A DNA stretch of 64,000 bases. It comes from Poriferisodalis sp965204195. Lineage in GTDB: Bacteria; Actinomycetota; Acidimicrobiia; Acidimicrobiales; Poriferisodalaceae. The notes beneath the pieces are model-generated. The model did not search any database and was not told the DNA's origin. It saw only the letters and a list, made by a program, of their open reading frames with translations. Location: contig NZ_OZ241975.1 of assembly GCF_965204195.1 (NCBI RefSeq), forward strand, positions 1,922,001 to 1,986,000, in the 5' to 3' direction. Position 1 is the stretch's first letter. Every line of letters begins with the position of its first letter. Of this stretch, positions 44,601 through 52,797 are shown one piece after another. The position numbers and the translations under genes are program-made.

Positions 44601-44983
44601 ACGATGATCACCCGGGTGACCTTCGTTGCTTTGAGGAAGCGCTGCACTTCGACGAGCAGTTCCCCGGGGCGTGTGAGCACGAGCGGGGCTCCAAGCGCCC
44701 CCGCCAGCGACGAGGCGAGGACCGCGTCTGGCCAACTCGTGCCCGACACCATCACCGCCCATTCAGCGGTGCCGCCGGCGTCGGCGACAACCTGCTCTGC
44801 GACCCGGAGCGCGGTCGCATACCTGTCAGCATCCCCATAGCGCGTGACGGAGGTGCCCGAGTCGTGATTCTGCGCCATGGCGTGTGTTGTCGTGACCGGC
44901 ACAGCGATTCCCGTTGCCAGCGCCAACGACAGCACGCCGATGACCAGCGAACGCCATTGTCTTGGATGCTTGTGGGGTCGCAT
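41687..44983 (-). CDS. Secreted CWB2 / TolB-like propeller / M6-like metalloprotease fusion
   Basis: 1098 residues. A signal peptide (VIGVLSLALATGIAVPVTTTHAMA) leads into three cell-wall-binding type 2 repeats (about 45-345, each with an R-x-A/G-D-R-Y/F start such as RYGDADRYATALRVAE). A six-bladed TolB/PD40-like region (about 400-660, blades PVWSPDGSKIAIA and SPSWSPNGNRLLFL) follows. The C-terminal domain is a zinc protease: HETIHSFGLADLY at residues 882-894 is an HExxHxxGxxD site, and VAVLFVDFPDARAPY resembles M6 immune-inhibitor-A proteases. It is expected to be bound to the cell wall and degrade extracellular protein. The ATG at 44983 is the start; the frame further upstream is antisense to the exchanger gene. 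Confidence 0.82.
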   Translation of the reverse strand: MRPHKHPRQWRSLVIGVLSLALATGIAVPVTTTHAMAQNHDSGTSVTRYGDADRYATALRVAEQVVADAGGTAEWAVMVSGTSWPDAVLASSLAGALGAPLVLTRPGELLVEVQRFLKATKVTRVIIVGADVAPGVSAGVVSKLKALGYRTERVAGANRYSTGVSAAERLGSILQAGNSSSPRVGEMPGLGRTAIVASGEVFVDALVSGPVAARGRHPVLLTPPDQLHPEVAAYLSAADVEHVVLMGGTAALGASVETGLRSLGLSVTRLAGTTRFETAVAMADLVAGRYASQAGKPCFDRGQIGLARARVPFDSFSAAPLLARRCASLLLTYPTSTNSATRGHLDAARGSLAATGGDQLQLLVFGGTAAVTPGVVSAYITAEAPATKSSTRDQCGPGDGSRIDLAVTDLIENVVWNRDCSAMAWTNIDRELWIAKGDGSRAKRLLHDFGKLRAPVWSPDGSKIAIASLRGVGPTADEQIHVLNADGSGVTQITHGSSSHTSPSWSPNGNRLLFLREAPTTGAAAAATSPEYTLVIADADGRNKRQLPRLVHDASEPVWSPDGRKIAYFSRPLINNMYEIWVMNADGTGSRFMTFADRKRGVSWSPDSTRIAAYRRPDPGRNRDAEIVIADLLGRSEHTLPIDESLLAEYSLPSRAPQWSPDSRRLFFHTAASNPYRYRRPAENWMQLDEAPQRATRFVSTCKPKSQTGKHTAGFPLPQWARSSTGTLRVAVLFVDFPDARAPYSTQAELDSSQYYFEHYLEHSSGGRLDVEIVPHHVWLRAEHEVSHFKNESFYRGLLDQRISEHAVQLADAAFDFSEIDIVMTVMPSELFGDGGNEGPQVTADGNTMRSMRINHRREGGAISPGQALYPSVNPWGYIAAHETIHSFGLADLYWEHTIGFRLWPIGHPLAPPELPEGEWWALTEFGMMQLNGYNRVPFGGPSRDRRREMLAWSKWQLGWLDPDQIECITDDTATVRLRPAAEPGRGTAMAAVQTSANSVIVVESRRLVGYDTPSEFRREQVAAGHDHPQLLAEGVLVYTVNSLLNEHPASLAEDNGRGYLSRFPLLDVGDSVDVAGYTISVTADNGDEHVVSIRNNG

Positions 44984-45066
44984 CGGCCGATTATTGCCGC
45001 TCCTCCCGATGAAGGCCGCGTAGCCGGCCTCGCCGACGACGCAGACGGTCGTCGGGCTGCAGTCTG

Positions 45067-46020
45067 CTAGCCGGTGCCGAGCAGGATCATGGTGGCGATG
45101 TAGATGCCCAGCAGCACGACGCCGTCGATGCGCCCGGCGCGCTTGCCCACCAAGGCGCCTAGGTAGGCCAGCACCACCACGGCCATCATCGCCCCGATGC
45201 CGAATCCGGTCAGCGACGGATCGTTGATGGCGCCAGCGCCCACGAGACCCATGGCCCCGCCCACGGCGAGGCTGTTGAAGACGTTGGAGCCGAACAGGTT
45301 GCCCACGATCAGCTCGGTATGGCCCTTGCGGGCTGCTGCGACGACGGTCGCCAGCTCGGGCAGGGAGGTGCCGAGCGCCACGATCGAGAAGCCGATGAAT
45401 CCGCCGCTCAGGTTCCAGTGCTGGGCAAGGGCGATGGCGCCTTCCACGGCGAGCTGGGCGCCGACGATCACGCCACAGAGGCCCAGGACTGCCCGCGCCA
45501 GATTGCGCCACGCAGTCCCGGCATCGCGTGCCGTCGTGCCGGGTGCGCCGCCTGCGTCGGGCAGCCGCGCGTCATCACGCGATGTGCGGATCAGCCAGGC
45601 CAGCGTGATCACCATCAGCACGGCCAGCAGCCCGCCTTCGAGCCGGCTGAGGTAGTCGTCCATCACGAGTACGGCGAAGATGGCTGCCGTCGCCACCGAC
45701 CACGGGACGTCCCTGCGCAGCGCGGTGCGGGAGAACGGGATCGGCATCAGCAGCGCCGCCACGCCGAGGCCGAGACTCAGGTTGGCCACGTTCGAGCCCA
45801 CGATGTTGCCCACGCCCAGCGCGGGGTTGTCGTTGATCGAGGCCAGCGCGGACACGACCATCTCGGGAGCCGAGGTGCCGAAACCCAGGACCACTGCGCC
45901 GATTACGGCCGGTCGCATGCGCAGCGCCGTCGCCAGGCGCGACGCACCCGCGACGAAATGATCTCCTGCAACCACCAGCAGGACCAGTCCCGCCAGCAGG
46001 GCCAGCAATGCCCAGATCAT
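45067..46020 (-). CDS. CaCA-family sodium/calcium exchanger
   Basis: 317-residue membrane antiporter with two homologous halves. The alpha-repeat motifs are LGFGTSAPEMVVSALASINDN in the first half and VALGTSLPELATVVAAA in the second, each next to GNIVGSNVANLSL and GNLFGSNVFNSLAVGG. About ten membrane segments are visible. It probably exchanges Ca2+ for Na+ or H+ across the cytoplasmic membrane, like the YrbG family. It stands between the secreted protease and the dehydratase genes on the same strand. Confidence 0.9.
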   Translation of the reverse strand: MIWALLALLAGLVLLVVAGDHFVAGASRLATALRMRPAVIGAVVLGFGTSAPEMVVSALASINDNPALGVGNIVGSNVANLSLGLGVAALLMPIPFSRTALRRDVPWSVATAAIFAVLVMDDYLSRLEGGLLAVLMVITLAWLIRTSRDDARLPDAGGAPGTTARDAGTAWRNLARAVLGLCGVIVGAQLAVEGAIALAQHWNLSGGFIGFSIVALGTSLPELATVVAAARKGHTELIVGNLFGSNVFNSLAVGGAMGLVGAGAINDPSLTGFGIGAMMAVVVLAYLGALVGKRAGRIDGVVLLGIYIATMILLGTG

Positions 46021-46053
46021 CGCCGTGTTGCCCTCATTGCCGCCGGTGTGTGT

Positions 46054-47916
46054 CTAGTGGTTGTGACGCGGTGTGCCGTGGGTGCGAGAGGTGTCGCGGT
46101 ACTTGACCGCCGGACGCAGCACCATGCCCTCGTCGAACTGTGTGACGATCCCGCGCTGGATCTCCTGCCACGGGGTGTGCGACGGCGGCACCGGGTAGCC
46201 GCCGGCCTCGTCCAGCTTGGCGCGGCGCCGGGCCAGCTCGTCGTTGTCGACCAGCATGTCGGCGCTGCCGCGCCGCAGGTCGATCCGGACGCGGTCGCCG
46301 GTGCGCAGCAGCGCCAAGCCACCGCCGACAGCTGCTTCGGGCGCGGCGTTCAGGATGGACGGCGAGCCCGACGTGCCGGACTGGCGGCCATCCCCGATGC
46401 AGGGCAGCGAGTGGACGCCGCGCACCAGCAGCGCTGCCGGCGGCTGCATGTTGACCACCTCGGCGCCGCCGGGGTAGCCCACCGGGCCGGTCCCGCGCAC
46501 GAACAGCATGCAGTGCTCGTCGATGCGGAGTTCGGGGTTGTCGATGTTGGCCCGATAGTCCTCCGGCCCGTCGAAGACGATGGCACGGCCCTCGAAGGCG
46601 TCGGGATCGTCGGGGTTCGACAGGTAGCGCTGGCGGAACTCGTCGGAGATGACGCTGGTCTTCATGATGGCGCTGTCGAAGAGATTGCCCGACAGGTTGA
46701 TGAAGCCTGCGTCGGCGAGAAGCGGCTCACCCGCAGCGCGGATCACATCGGTGTCCATGATCTCGGCGTCCGCGCAGTTTTCGCCGATGCTGCGACCGTT
46801 GGCAGTCAGCGCCTCGGGGTGCGGCAGCAGGCCGGCCCGCATCAGCTCGCCGACCACCGCGGGCACACCGCCGGCGTGGTGGTAGTCCTCACCGAGATAC
46901 TCCCCGGCGGGCATGAGGTTCACCAGCAACGGCACTGCGTAGCCGTGCTTCTGCCAGTCGTCGTTGTCGAGGGGCACGCCGAGGTGCGCGGCTATCGCGT
47001 TGAGGTGGATCGGGGCGTTGGTGGACCCGCCGATCGCAGAGTTCACCACGATGGCGTTCTCGAACGCCTCGCGGGTCATGATGTCCGACGGCCGAATGTC
47101 CTCCCGCACCATCTCGACGATGCGCAGGCCCGTCCGGTATGCCATCTGCGCCCGCTCGCGGTACGGGGCAGGGATTGCGGCGGAGCCGGGCAGCTGCATG
47201 CCCAGCGTCTCAGCTAGCGAGTTCATGGTGGTGGCGGTGCCCATCGTGGAGCAGTAGCCGACCGACGGGGCCGACGACGCAACCAGATCGATGAACCCGG
47301 TGTCGTCGATCTCACCGGCGGCGTAGAGCTCGCGCGCCTTCCACACGACCGTGCCCGAACCGGTGCGTTGCCCCTCGTGCCAGCCGTTCAGCATCGGCCC
47401 GACCGACAGTGCGATGGCCGGCAGGTTCACCGTTGCGGCTGCCATCAGGCACGCGGGCGTGGTCTTGTCGCAGCCGATCGTGAGCACTACGCCGTCAAGC
47501 GGGTAGCCCTGCAGCACCTCGACGAGGCCCAGGTAGGCCAGGTTGCGGTCGAGCGATGCTGTCGGCCGCTTGCCGGTCTCCTGGATGGGATGCACGCCGA
47601 ACTCGAACGCGATGCCTCCTGCCTCGCGGATGCCTTCACGCACCCGCTTCGCCAGTTCGAGGTGGTGGCGGTTGCACGGCGACAGATCCGACCCGGTCTG
47701 GGCGATGCCGATGATCGGCTTGCCCGATTGGAGCTCTTCGCGTGTCAAGCCGTAGTTGGCGTAGCGTTCGAGGTACAGCGCCGACATGAGCGGATCGCCC
47801 TCGATGTCGAACCAGGCTGCTGAACGCAGGCCGCCGCGCCCGACGCCGGGATCGGGGCCGCTGGGATGAATCGAACGGGGTTCAGAGGTCGAAGGTGCGT
47901 CTGGTTCGGGAGCCAC
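46054..47916 (-). CDS. IlvD/Edd family dehydratase (sugar-acid dehydratase-like)
   Basis: 620-residue [Fe-S] dehydratase. IGCDKTTPACLMAAATVNLPAI carries the cysteine and lysine of the cluster/magnesium site, and NSAIGGSTNAPIHLNAIA is the family's second hallmark. SLPCIGDGRQSGTSGSPSIL holds the third. It is more like arabinonate/xylonate dehydratases than IlvD itself, judged by ALYLERYANYGLTREELQSGKPIIGI at the start. It should convert a sugar acid to a 2-keto-3-deoxy acid. The start is a GTG at 47916. Confidence 0.85.
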   Translation of the reverse strand: MAPEPDAPSTSEPRSIHPSGPDPGVGRGGLRSAAWFDIEGDPLMSALYLERYANYGLTREELQSGKPIIGIAQTGSDLSPCNRHHLELAKRVREGIREAGGIAFEFGVHPIQETGKRPTASLDRNLAYLGLVEVLQGYPLDGVVLTIGCDKTTPACLMAAATVNLPAIALSVGPMLNGWHEGQRTGSGTVVWKARELYAAGEIDDTGFIDLVASSAPSVGYCSTMGTATTMNSLAETLGMQLPGSAAIPAPYRERAQMAYRTGLRIVEMVREDIRPSDIMTREAFENAIVVNSAIGGSTNAPIHLNAIAAHLGVPLDNDDWQKHGYAVPLLVNLMPAGEYLGEDYHHAGGVPAVVGELMRAGLLPHPEALTANGRSIGENCADAEIMDTDVIRAAGEPLLADAGFINLSGNLFDSAIMKTSVISDEFRQRYLSNPDDPDAFEGRAIVFDGPEDYRANIDNPELRIDEHCMLFVRGTGPVGYPGGAEVVNMQPPAALLVRGVHSLPCIGDGRQSGTSGSPSILNAAPEAAVGGGLALLRTGDRVRIDLRRGSADMLVDNDELARRRAKLDEAGGYPVPPSHTPWQEIQRGIVTQFDEGMVLRPAVKYRDTSRTHGTPRHNH

Positions 47917-48059
47917 CGGGCCACACTACGCGTCGCTCGTGACGGCAACGGAGTCGCCAACCCGGTGATGGCGACGGACGGGTCGAACGCAGCCGTGATC
48001 GGCGCACAGGCCCAGAACTAGTGTGAGGCGCGCTGGAGCCGTGCCACGAGGGGGTTCGC

Positions 48060-49052
48060 ATGGATCCGAGTCCAGAGGTATTGCTGGATCTGCACCGGCG
48101 CATGGTGCGGATCCGCCACTTCGAGGAAGCCGCTGGCCGGCTCGCGGAGCAGAACCGGCTGCCGGGGTTCCTGCACCTATACGTGGGGGAGGAGGCCGTA
48201 GCCGCCGGGGTGTGCGCCAACCTCGACGATGACGACCAGATCAGCTCGACTCACCGGGGTCACGGGCACCTAGTGGCCAAGGGAGGCGACTACGGCGGGA
48301 TGATGGCCGAGCTGATGGGCAAGGCCACCGGCTACTGCGGGGGCAAGGGCGGCTCCATGCACATCTGCGACCTCGACCTGGGAATGCTCGGTGCGAACGG
48401 CATCGTGGGCGGCGGCGTGCCGATCGCCGTAGGCGCCGGGTTCGCCAACAAGTACCGGGGCAGCGACCGGGTCTCGGTGGTGTTCTTCGGCGACGGCGCC
48501 TCGAACATCGGCGCCTTCCATGAAGCTGCGAACATGGCGGCTGCGCTGTCGCTGCCGGTGCTGTTCGTGTGCGAGAACAACGAGTACGGAGAGTTCACGC
48601 CTCGTGACCGCACGATGGCCATCACCGATGTGGTGGACCGCGCAGCCGGCTACGGCATGCCAGGGGCGATCGTGGACGGCATGGACGTGGTGGCGGTATG
48701 GGAAGCCGCCCACGAGGCCGTCAGCCGGGCCCGCCGGGGCGAAGGACCCTCGTTCATCGAGGCCAAGACCTACCGCTTCTACAACCACCATGGCGTGCAG
48801 ACCCTCGGCATGAAGTACCGCTCCGATGACGAGCTCGAACAGTGGAAGCAGCGAGACCCGATCGAGCTGTTCGAGGATCGGCTCGCAACTGCCGGTGTGC
48901 TCGACGCCGACGGCGCTCAAGCCGTGCACGACGCAGCGGAGGCAGACATCGAAGCGGCGATCGCGTTTGCCGAGGAGAGTCCGCTGCCCGATCCCGACAG
49001 CCTGCTGGTCGACGTCTACACACCGGCCGCGTACTCAGGAGCTACAGCATGA
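48060..49052 (+). CDS. acoA: Acetoin/pyruvate dehydrogenase E1 component, alpha subunit
   Basis: 330-residue thiamin-diphosphate enzyme subunit. The cofactor motif is FGDGASNIGAFHEAAN ending in CENN, preceded by GGSMHICD and GANGIVGGGVPIA. It is preceded by GAGGGGGTTCGC, a strong ribosome binding site. With E1beta it decarboxylates acetoin or a 2-oxoacid and passes the acyl group to E2. The AcoX-like gene in the operon points to acetoin rather than pyruvate. The E1beta ATG overlaps its stop as ATGA. Confidence 0.86.
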   Translation: MDPSPEVLLDLHRRMVRIRHFEEAAGRLAEQNRLPGFLHLYVGEEAVAAGVCANLDDDDQISSTHRGHGHLVAKGGDYGGMMAELMGKATGYCGGKGGSMHICDLDLGMLGANGIVGGGVPIAVGAGFANKYRGSDRVSVVFFGDGASNIGAFHEAANMAAALSLPVLFVCENNEYGEFTPRDRTMAITDVVDRAAGYGMPGAIVDGMDVVAVWEAAHEAVSRARRGEGPSFIEAKTYRFYNHHGVQTLGMKYRSDDELEQWKQRDPIELFEDRLATAGVLDADGAQAVHDAAEADIEAAIAFAEESPLPDPDSLLVDVYTPAAYSGATA

Positions 49053-50050
49053 CACCGCCTCCCGACACCGAGGAGCGCCGCATCGCCTACGGAGCAGCCT
49101 TCACCGAGGGGCTGGCGCAGATGATGGACGCCGATCCGGACGTCTTCGTGGCAGGCGAGGATGTCGGCCGGGCCGGGGGAGTGTTCGGCTCGTTCCGCGG
49201 GCTGAACGAGCGCTTCGGCGACATGCGGGTGGTGGACACGCCGATCAGCGAGCAGGCCATCGTGGGTCTGGGCACCGGTGCGGCCGTGAGCGGCCTGCGC
49301 CCGGTCGTCGACGTGATGTTCATGGACTTCATGCTCGTGGCCATGGACCAGATCGTGAACCAGGCGGCAAAGCTGAAGTACATGTTCGGCGGCAAGGCCA
49401 CGCTGCCGATGACGATCACCACAAGCGCCGGGGCCGGGCTGTCAGCGGCGGCCCAGCACAGCCAGAGCCTCGAGGCGATGCTGTGCCACATCCCGGGGCT
49501 CAAAGTGGTCATGCCGTCGAACCCCTACGACGCGAAGGGCCTGCTCATCTCGTGCATTCGCGACGACAACCCGACGGTATTCGTGAAGCACAAGCGCCTG
49601 CTGGGACTGAAGGGCGAGGTTCCCGAGGACCTGTATGAGATTCCCTTGGGCACGGCGCAAGTTGTACGACCGGGCGACGACGTCACCGTGGTGACCTACG
49701 GCCGCATGGTGCACGAGGCGACGTCGGCGGCAGATGCGCTGGCCGCGGAAGGCATCGAGTGCGACGTCATCGATCTGCGCACCCTCCAGCCGCTGGACAT
49801 GGACACCGTGGTCCAGTCGGCGCAGCGGACCAGCCGGGTTGCCGTGGTGCACGAAGCCGTGCGTTTCGGCGGCCTCGGCGGCGAGATCGCCTCCCAGATC
49901 GCCGAGGAAGCCTTCGACTACCTGGATGCCCCGATCGAGCGCGTCGGCGCACCATTCAGCCCGGTGCCGTTCAGCCCCGTGCTCGAGAAGGAATGGGTTC
50001 CCAACGCCGAGATGATCGGCGAGCGGATCCGGGCACTCGCGGCGGCGTGA
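49049..50050 (+). CDS. acoB: Acetoin/pyruvate dehydrogenase E1 component, beta subunit
   Basis: 333-residue transketolase-type beta subunit. EDVGRAGGVFGSFRGL and TPISEQAIVGLGTGAAVSGLRPV are family elements. The last domain has DVIDLRTLQPLDMDTV and VVHEAVRFGGLGGEI. ATG at 49049 overlaps the E1alpha stop, so the two are made in equal amount and form a heterotetramer. A longer frame from 48842 is antiphase to E1alpha and rejected. Confidence 0.88.
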   Translation: MTPPPDTEERRIAYGAAFTEGLAQMMDADPDVFVAGEDVGRAGGVFGSFRGLNERFGDMRVVDTPISEQAIVGLGTGAAVSGLRPVVDVMFMDFMLVAMDQIVNQAAKLKYMFGGKATLPMTITTSAGAGLSAAAQHSQSLEAMLCHIPGLKVVMPSNPYDAKGLLISCIRDDNPTVFVKHKRLLGLKGEVPEDLYEIPLGTAQVVRPGDDVTVVTYGRMVHEATSAADALAAEGIECDVIDLRTLQPLDMDTVVQSAQRTSRVAVVHEAVRFGGLGGEIASQIAEEAFDYLDAPIERVGAPFSPVPFSPVLEKEWVPNAEMIGERIRALAAA

Positions 50051-50102
50051 CGCACTGGGCAGGGCGCGATCAGGCGGCCTGCTTCATGCCGCCTGCCGCA
50101 GC

Positions 50103-51158
50103 ATGAACGCCGCGGACCGGCCGGACGTCGACCTGCCGGCGGTGGGCATCGTCGCGAACCCAATGGCGGGCAAGGATGTCCGGCGGCTGACCTCGGGGGC
50201 AACCCCGATTTCAGACGCCGTCAAGATCGGCGCGATACGGCGTGCCGTCGTGGGTGCGATCGAGGGCGGTGCCGAACGGGTGCTGATCAGCGGCGACCGG
50301 GCACGGCTGGGGGAACGTGCGCTGGCGGGATTGGAACTGGCGGGATCGGTGGAAGTCGCCGAGCCGCATGGCTGGCATACCGGGCGTGACTCCCGGCTGG
50401 CTGCCGCGCAGTTTCGTGACATGGGTGCTGGGGCAATCGTTGCGCTCGGTGGCGACGGCACCCAGCGTGATGTCGCAACGGGCTGGCGAGCAGCCCCACT
50501 GGTGCCGCTGGCAGTCGGCACCAACAACGTCTTCCCGTTCCAACTGGAGGCCACCGTCGCTGGCTTCGCCGCAGGCGCCGTGGCGAGCGGCCATGCCGAT
50601 ACGGCCGAGGTGACCACCCAGGCGAAGATCATCGACGTCACGGTGGAGGGGAGCCGCAGCGCCGAGGTCGCGCTGGTCGACGTGTGCCTGGTGCGTGGTG
50701 CGTTCGTGGGCGCACGCGCCATTTGGGATCTGGCATCGGTCAGCGAGATCGTGGCTGCCATCGCCGAGCCGGACTCGGTCGGACTCTCGGCCATCGCTGC
50801 GGCCGTCGCACCGGTCGGCAGGAACGAAGCCGGTGGGGTGCATGTCCGCTTGGGGTGTGCGTCCTCGAATGCACGGTACGTACCGAGCGACAGACACATC
50901 CGAGCGGCTGTGATGCCCGGCAGCTATGCCGACATCGACATCGAGCACTGTGAGCAGTTGCACTTCGGCCGGCCGGTCACGCTGTCGGGTCCGGGCGTGT
51001 TGACGCTGGACGGGGAACGCGAGATCGTGCTGGGCCGGGGCGAGGGGGCGGATGTCACCGTCAATCCGGATGGTCCGTACGTGATCGACGTGGGTGCTGC
51101 GGTTGCGGCAGCACAGCGACAGCGCTACCCCTTCGGCCCTGCGGTTGCGGGCCGCTGA
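50103..51158 (+). CDS. acoX: AcoX-like NAD-kinase-superfamily protein
   Basis: 351-residue protein. The start VGIVANPMAGKDVRRLT and the GGDGTQRDVATGW motif place it in the ATP-NAD kinase superfamily branch found in acetoin operons (AcoX). Function in acetoin catabolism is unproven even in model strains; NAD or cofactor phosphorylation is likely from the fold. It is placed between E1beta and E2 with gaps of 52 and 14 bases. Its presence is the main reason to call the operon aco rather than pdh. Confidence 0.75.
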   Translation: MNAADRPDVDLPAVGIVANPMAGKDVRRLTSGATPISDAVKIGAIRRAVVGAIEGGAERVLISGDRARLGERALAGLELAGSVEVAEPHGWHTGRDSRLAAAQFRDMGAGAIVALGGDGTQRDVATGWRAAPLVPLAVGTNNVFPFQLEATVAGFAAGAVASGHADTAEVTTQAKIIDVTVEGSRSAEVALVDVCLVRGAFVGARAIWDLASVSEIVAAIAEPDSVGLSAIAAAVAPVGRNEAGGVHVRLGCASSNARYVPSDRHIRAAVMPGSYADIDIEHCEQLHFGRPVTLSGPGVLTLDGEREIVLGRGEGADVTVNPDGPYVIDVGAAVAAAQRQRYPFGPAVAGR

Positions 51159-51172
51159 GCAAAGGGACGCCG

Positions 51173-52780
51173 ATGGCCATCGAGTTTGCAATGCCGAAGC
51201 TGGGCCTGACGATGGAGTCGGGGACGATCCTGCGCTGGCTCGTGCCTGACGGCGCCGAGGTCACCGCAGGGCAGGCAGTGCTGCTGGTGGAGACCGACAA
51301 GGTCGAGACCGAGATCGAGGCCTCGGGCAGTGGTGTGCTTGCTCAGACCGGCGAGACCGGCGTGGAATACCCCTGCGGGGTGCGGATCGGCTGGTTTCTG
51401 GAAGCCGGCGAGGAACCTCCGGCGCCGGCCGACGCAGCGCCGGTAGCGGCGCAGGTGCAGGCGGCGGCCGTCCCGGCATCTCAGGCCTCCCCGCAACCTC
51501 TCGCTGCCGTGCCGGTGCGCGCACCCGGCGAGCGGATCCTGGCGTCGCCAGCGGCCAAGCGTCTGGCGCGCGAGTTGGGCGTTGAGCTGGCGGTGGTGGC
51601 CGGGACCGGGCCCAAGGGCCGCGTCACCGAGCGCGATGTGCGAGCGGCAAACGAAGCGCCTGGTTCTGAGTCGGCTGCGACCGGCCGCCCGGCCACTGCG
51701 GCCTCATCTGAGGCGACGCCAGGCGCGCCGACTGCTGCGGATGGGCCAGGGATCGATCCGGCGTCGGCCGGCAGCGCACCGGCAGGGTCTGTCTCGCGCC
51801 CGGCGACGCTTGCGGCGCGCCAACTTGCCGACCTGCTCGGCGTCGATCTCCGCCGCGTACCTGCCAGCGCGGGGGATGGGCGCATCTCGCGTGCCGATGT
51901 GGCTGCGTATGTCCGTACGTTGCTGGCTGACCTCAGCTCGCGGTCTGCGGACGAAGGTCCAGCTTCGCCCGCCAGAGCACTACCGGCTCAAGCCGCTGCC
52001 GCTGCGACGGCTGCTGCTGCAGACGCATCGGCGAGGTCTCACACGGCAGCGCCGCCCCTGTTGCAAACCCCGACCGAGCAGATTCCCCTGCGGGGGATAC
52101 GGGGCGTGATCGCCGAGCGCATGAGTGCGTCCCTCCGCTGGATGGCCCAGCTCACCCTCACGATGGATGTCGACATGAGCGCAGTTGTGGCGGAACGGGC
52201 AGCGCTCGTCGAGGCTGCTCGCAACGACGACGCTGGCGGCCGCGATACGGACTCAGACACCACCGAGACGGTCGTGCCGGGGTACACCGATTTTGTGATC
52301 GCTGCGGCGGCAGCTGCGCTCGGCGAGCACCCGCGGGTGAATTCGCAGGTCACCGACGATGCGGTTGCGCTCTTGGGTGACATTCACGTCGGGCTTGCGG
52401 TCGCGCTCGAGGACGGGTTGCTCGTTCCGGTTGTCCGCCACGCCGACCGCCTCAGTCTCGATGAGATCGCTGCGGAGACCACGCGCCTGGCTGCTGGGGC
52501 CCGCGACGGCACACTGGGCTACGACGACTACCAGGGCGCCACATTCGCCGTGACGGCGTTGGGCATGTTCGGAGTGGACGCCTTCACGCCGATCATCAAC
52601 CCGCCCAACACGGCGATCCTGGGTGTGGGCCGCATCCGCGACGAAACCGTGTGGGCAGACGCCGGGCCTCAGCCTCGGCCCGTCCTGACCCTCTCGCTGA
52701 CGTGGGATCACCGAGCCTTCGACGGCGCGCCGGCTGCGCGCTTCGCGGGTGCCGTACGAGACGGGCTCGAGTCCCGCTAG
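51173..52780 (+). CDS. acoC: Dihydrolipoamide acyltransferase (E2) of the dehydrogenase complex
   Basis: 535 residues. One lipoyl domain with the lipoylated Lys43 in LLVETDKVETEIEAS, then an Ala/Pro-rich linker. Two peripheral-subunit-binding-like domains follow, one starting SPAAKRLARELGV and ending GRVTERDV, the other around AARQLADLLGVDL and ending GRISRADV. The catalytic domain has His513/Asp517 in LTWDHRAFDG. It receives the acyl group from E1 and makes acyl-CoA. Two E1/E3-binding domains instead of one are unusual. No lipoamide dehydrogenase (E3) gene is adjacent, so E3 must be shared. Confidence 0.86.
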   Translation: MAIEFAMPKLGLTMESGTILRWLVPDGAEVTAGQAVLLVETDKVETEIEASGSGVLAQTGETGVEYPCGVRIGWFLEAGEEPPAPADAAPVAAQVQAAAVPASQASPQPLAAVPVRAPGERILASPAAKRLARELGVELAVVAGTGPKGRVTERDVRAANEAPGSESAATGRPATAASSEATPGAPTAADGPGIDPASAGSAPAGSVSRPATLAARQLADLLGVDLRRVPASAGDGRISRADVAAYVRTLLADLSSRSADEGPASPARALPAQAAAAATAAAADASARSHTAAPPLLQTPTEQIPLRGIRGVIAERMSASLRWMAQLTLTMDVDMSAVVAERAALVEAARNDDAGGRDTDSDTTETVVPGYTDFVIAAAAAALGEHPRVNSQVTDDAVALLGDIHVGLAVALEDGLLVPVVRHADRLSLDEIAAETTRLAAGARDGTLGYDDYQGATFAVTALGMFGVDAFTPIINPPNTAILGVGRIRDETVWADAGPQPRPVLTLSLTWDHRAFDGAPAARFAGAVRDGLESR

Positions 52781-52797
52781 CCGGCACTGACTACCGC

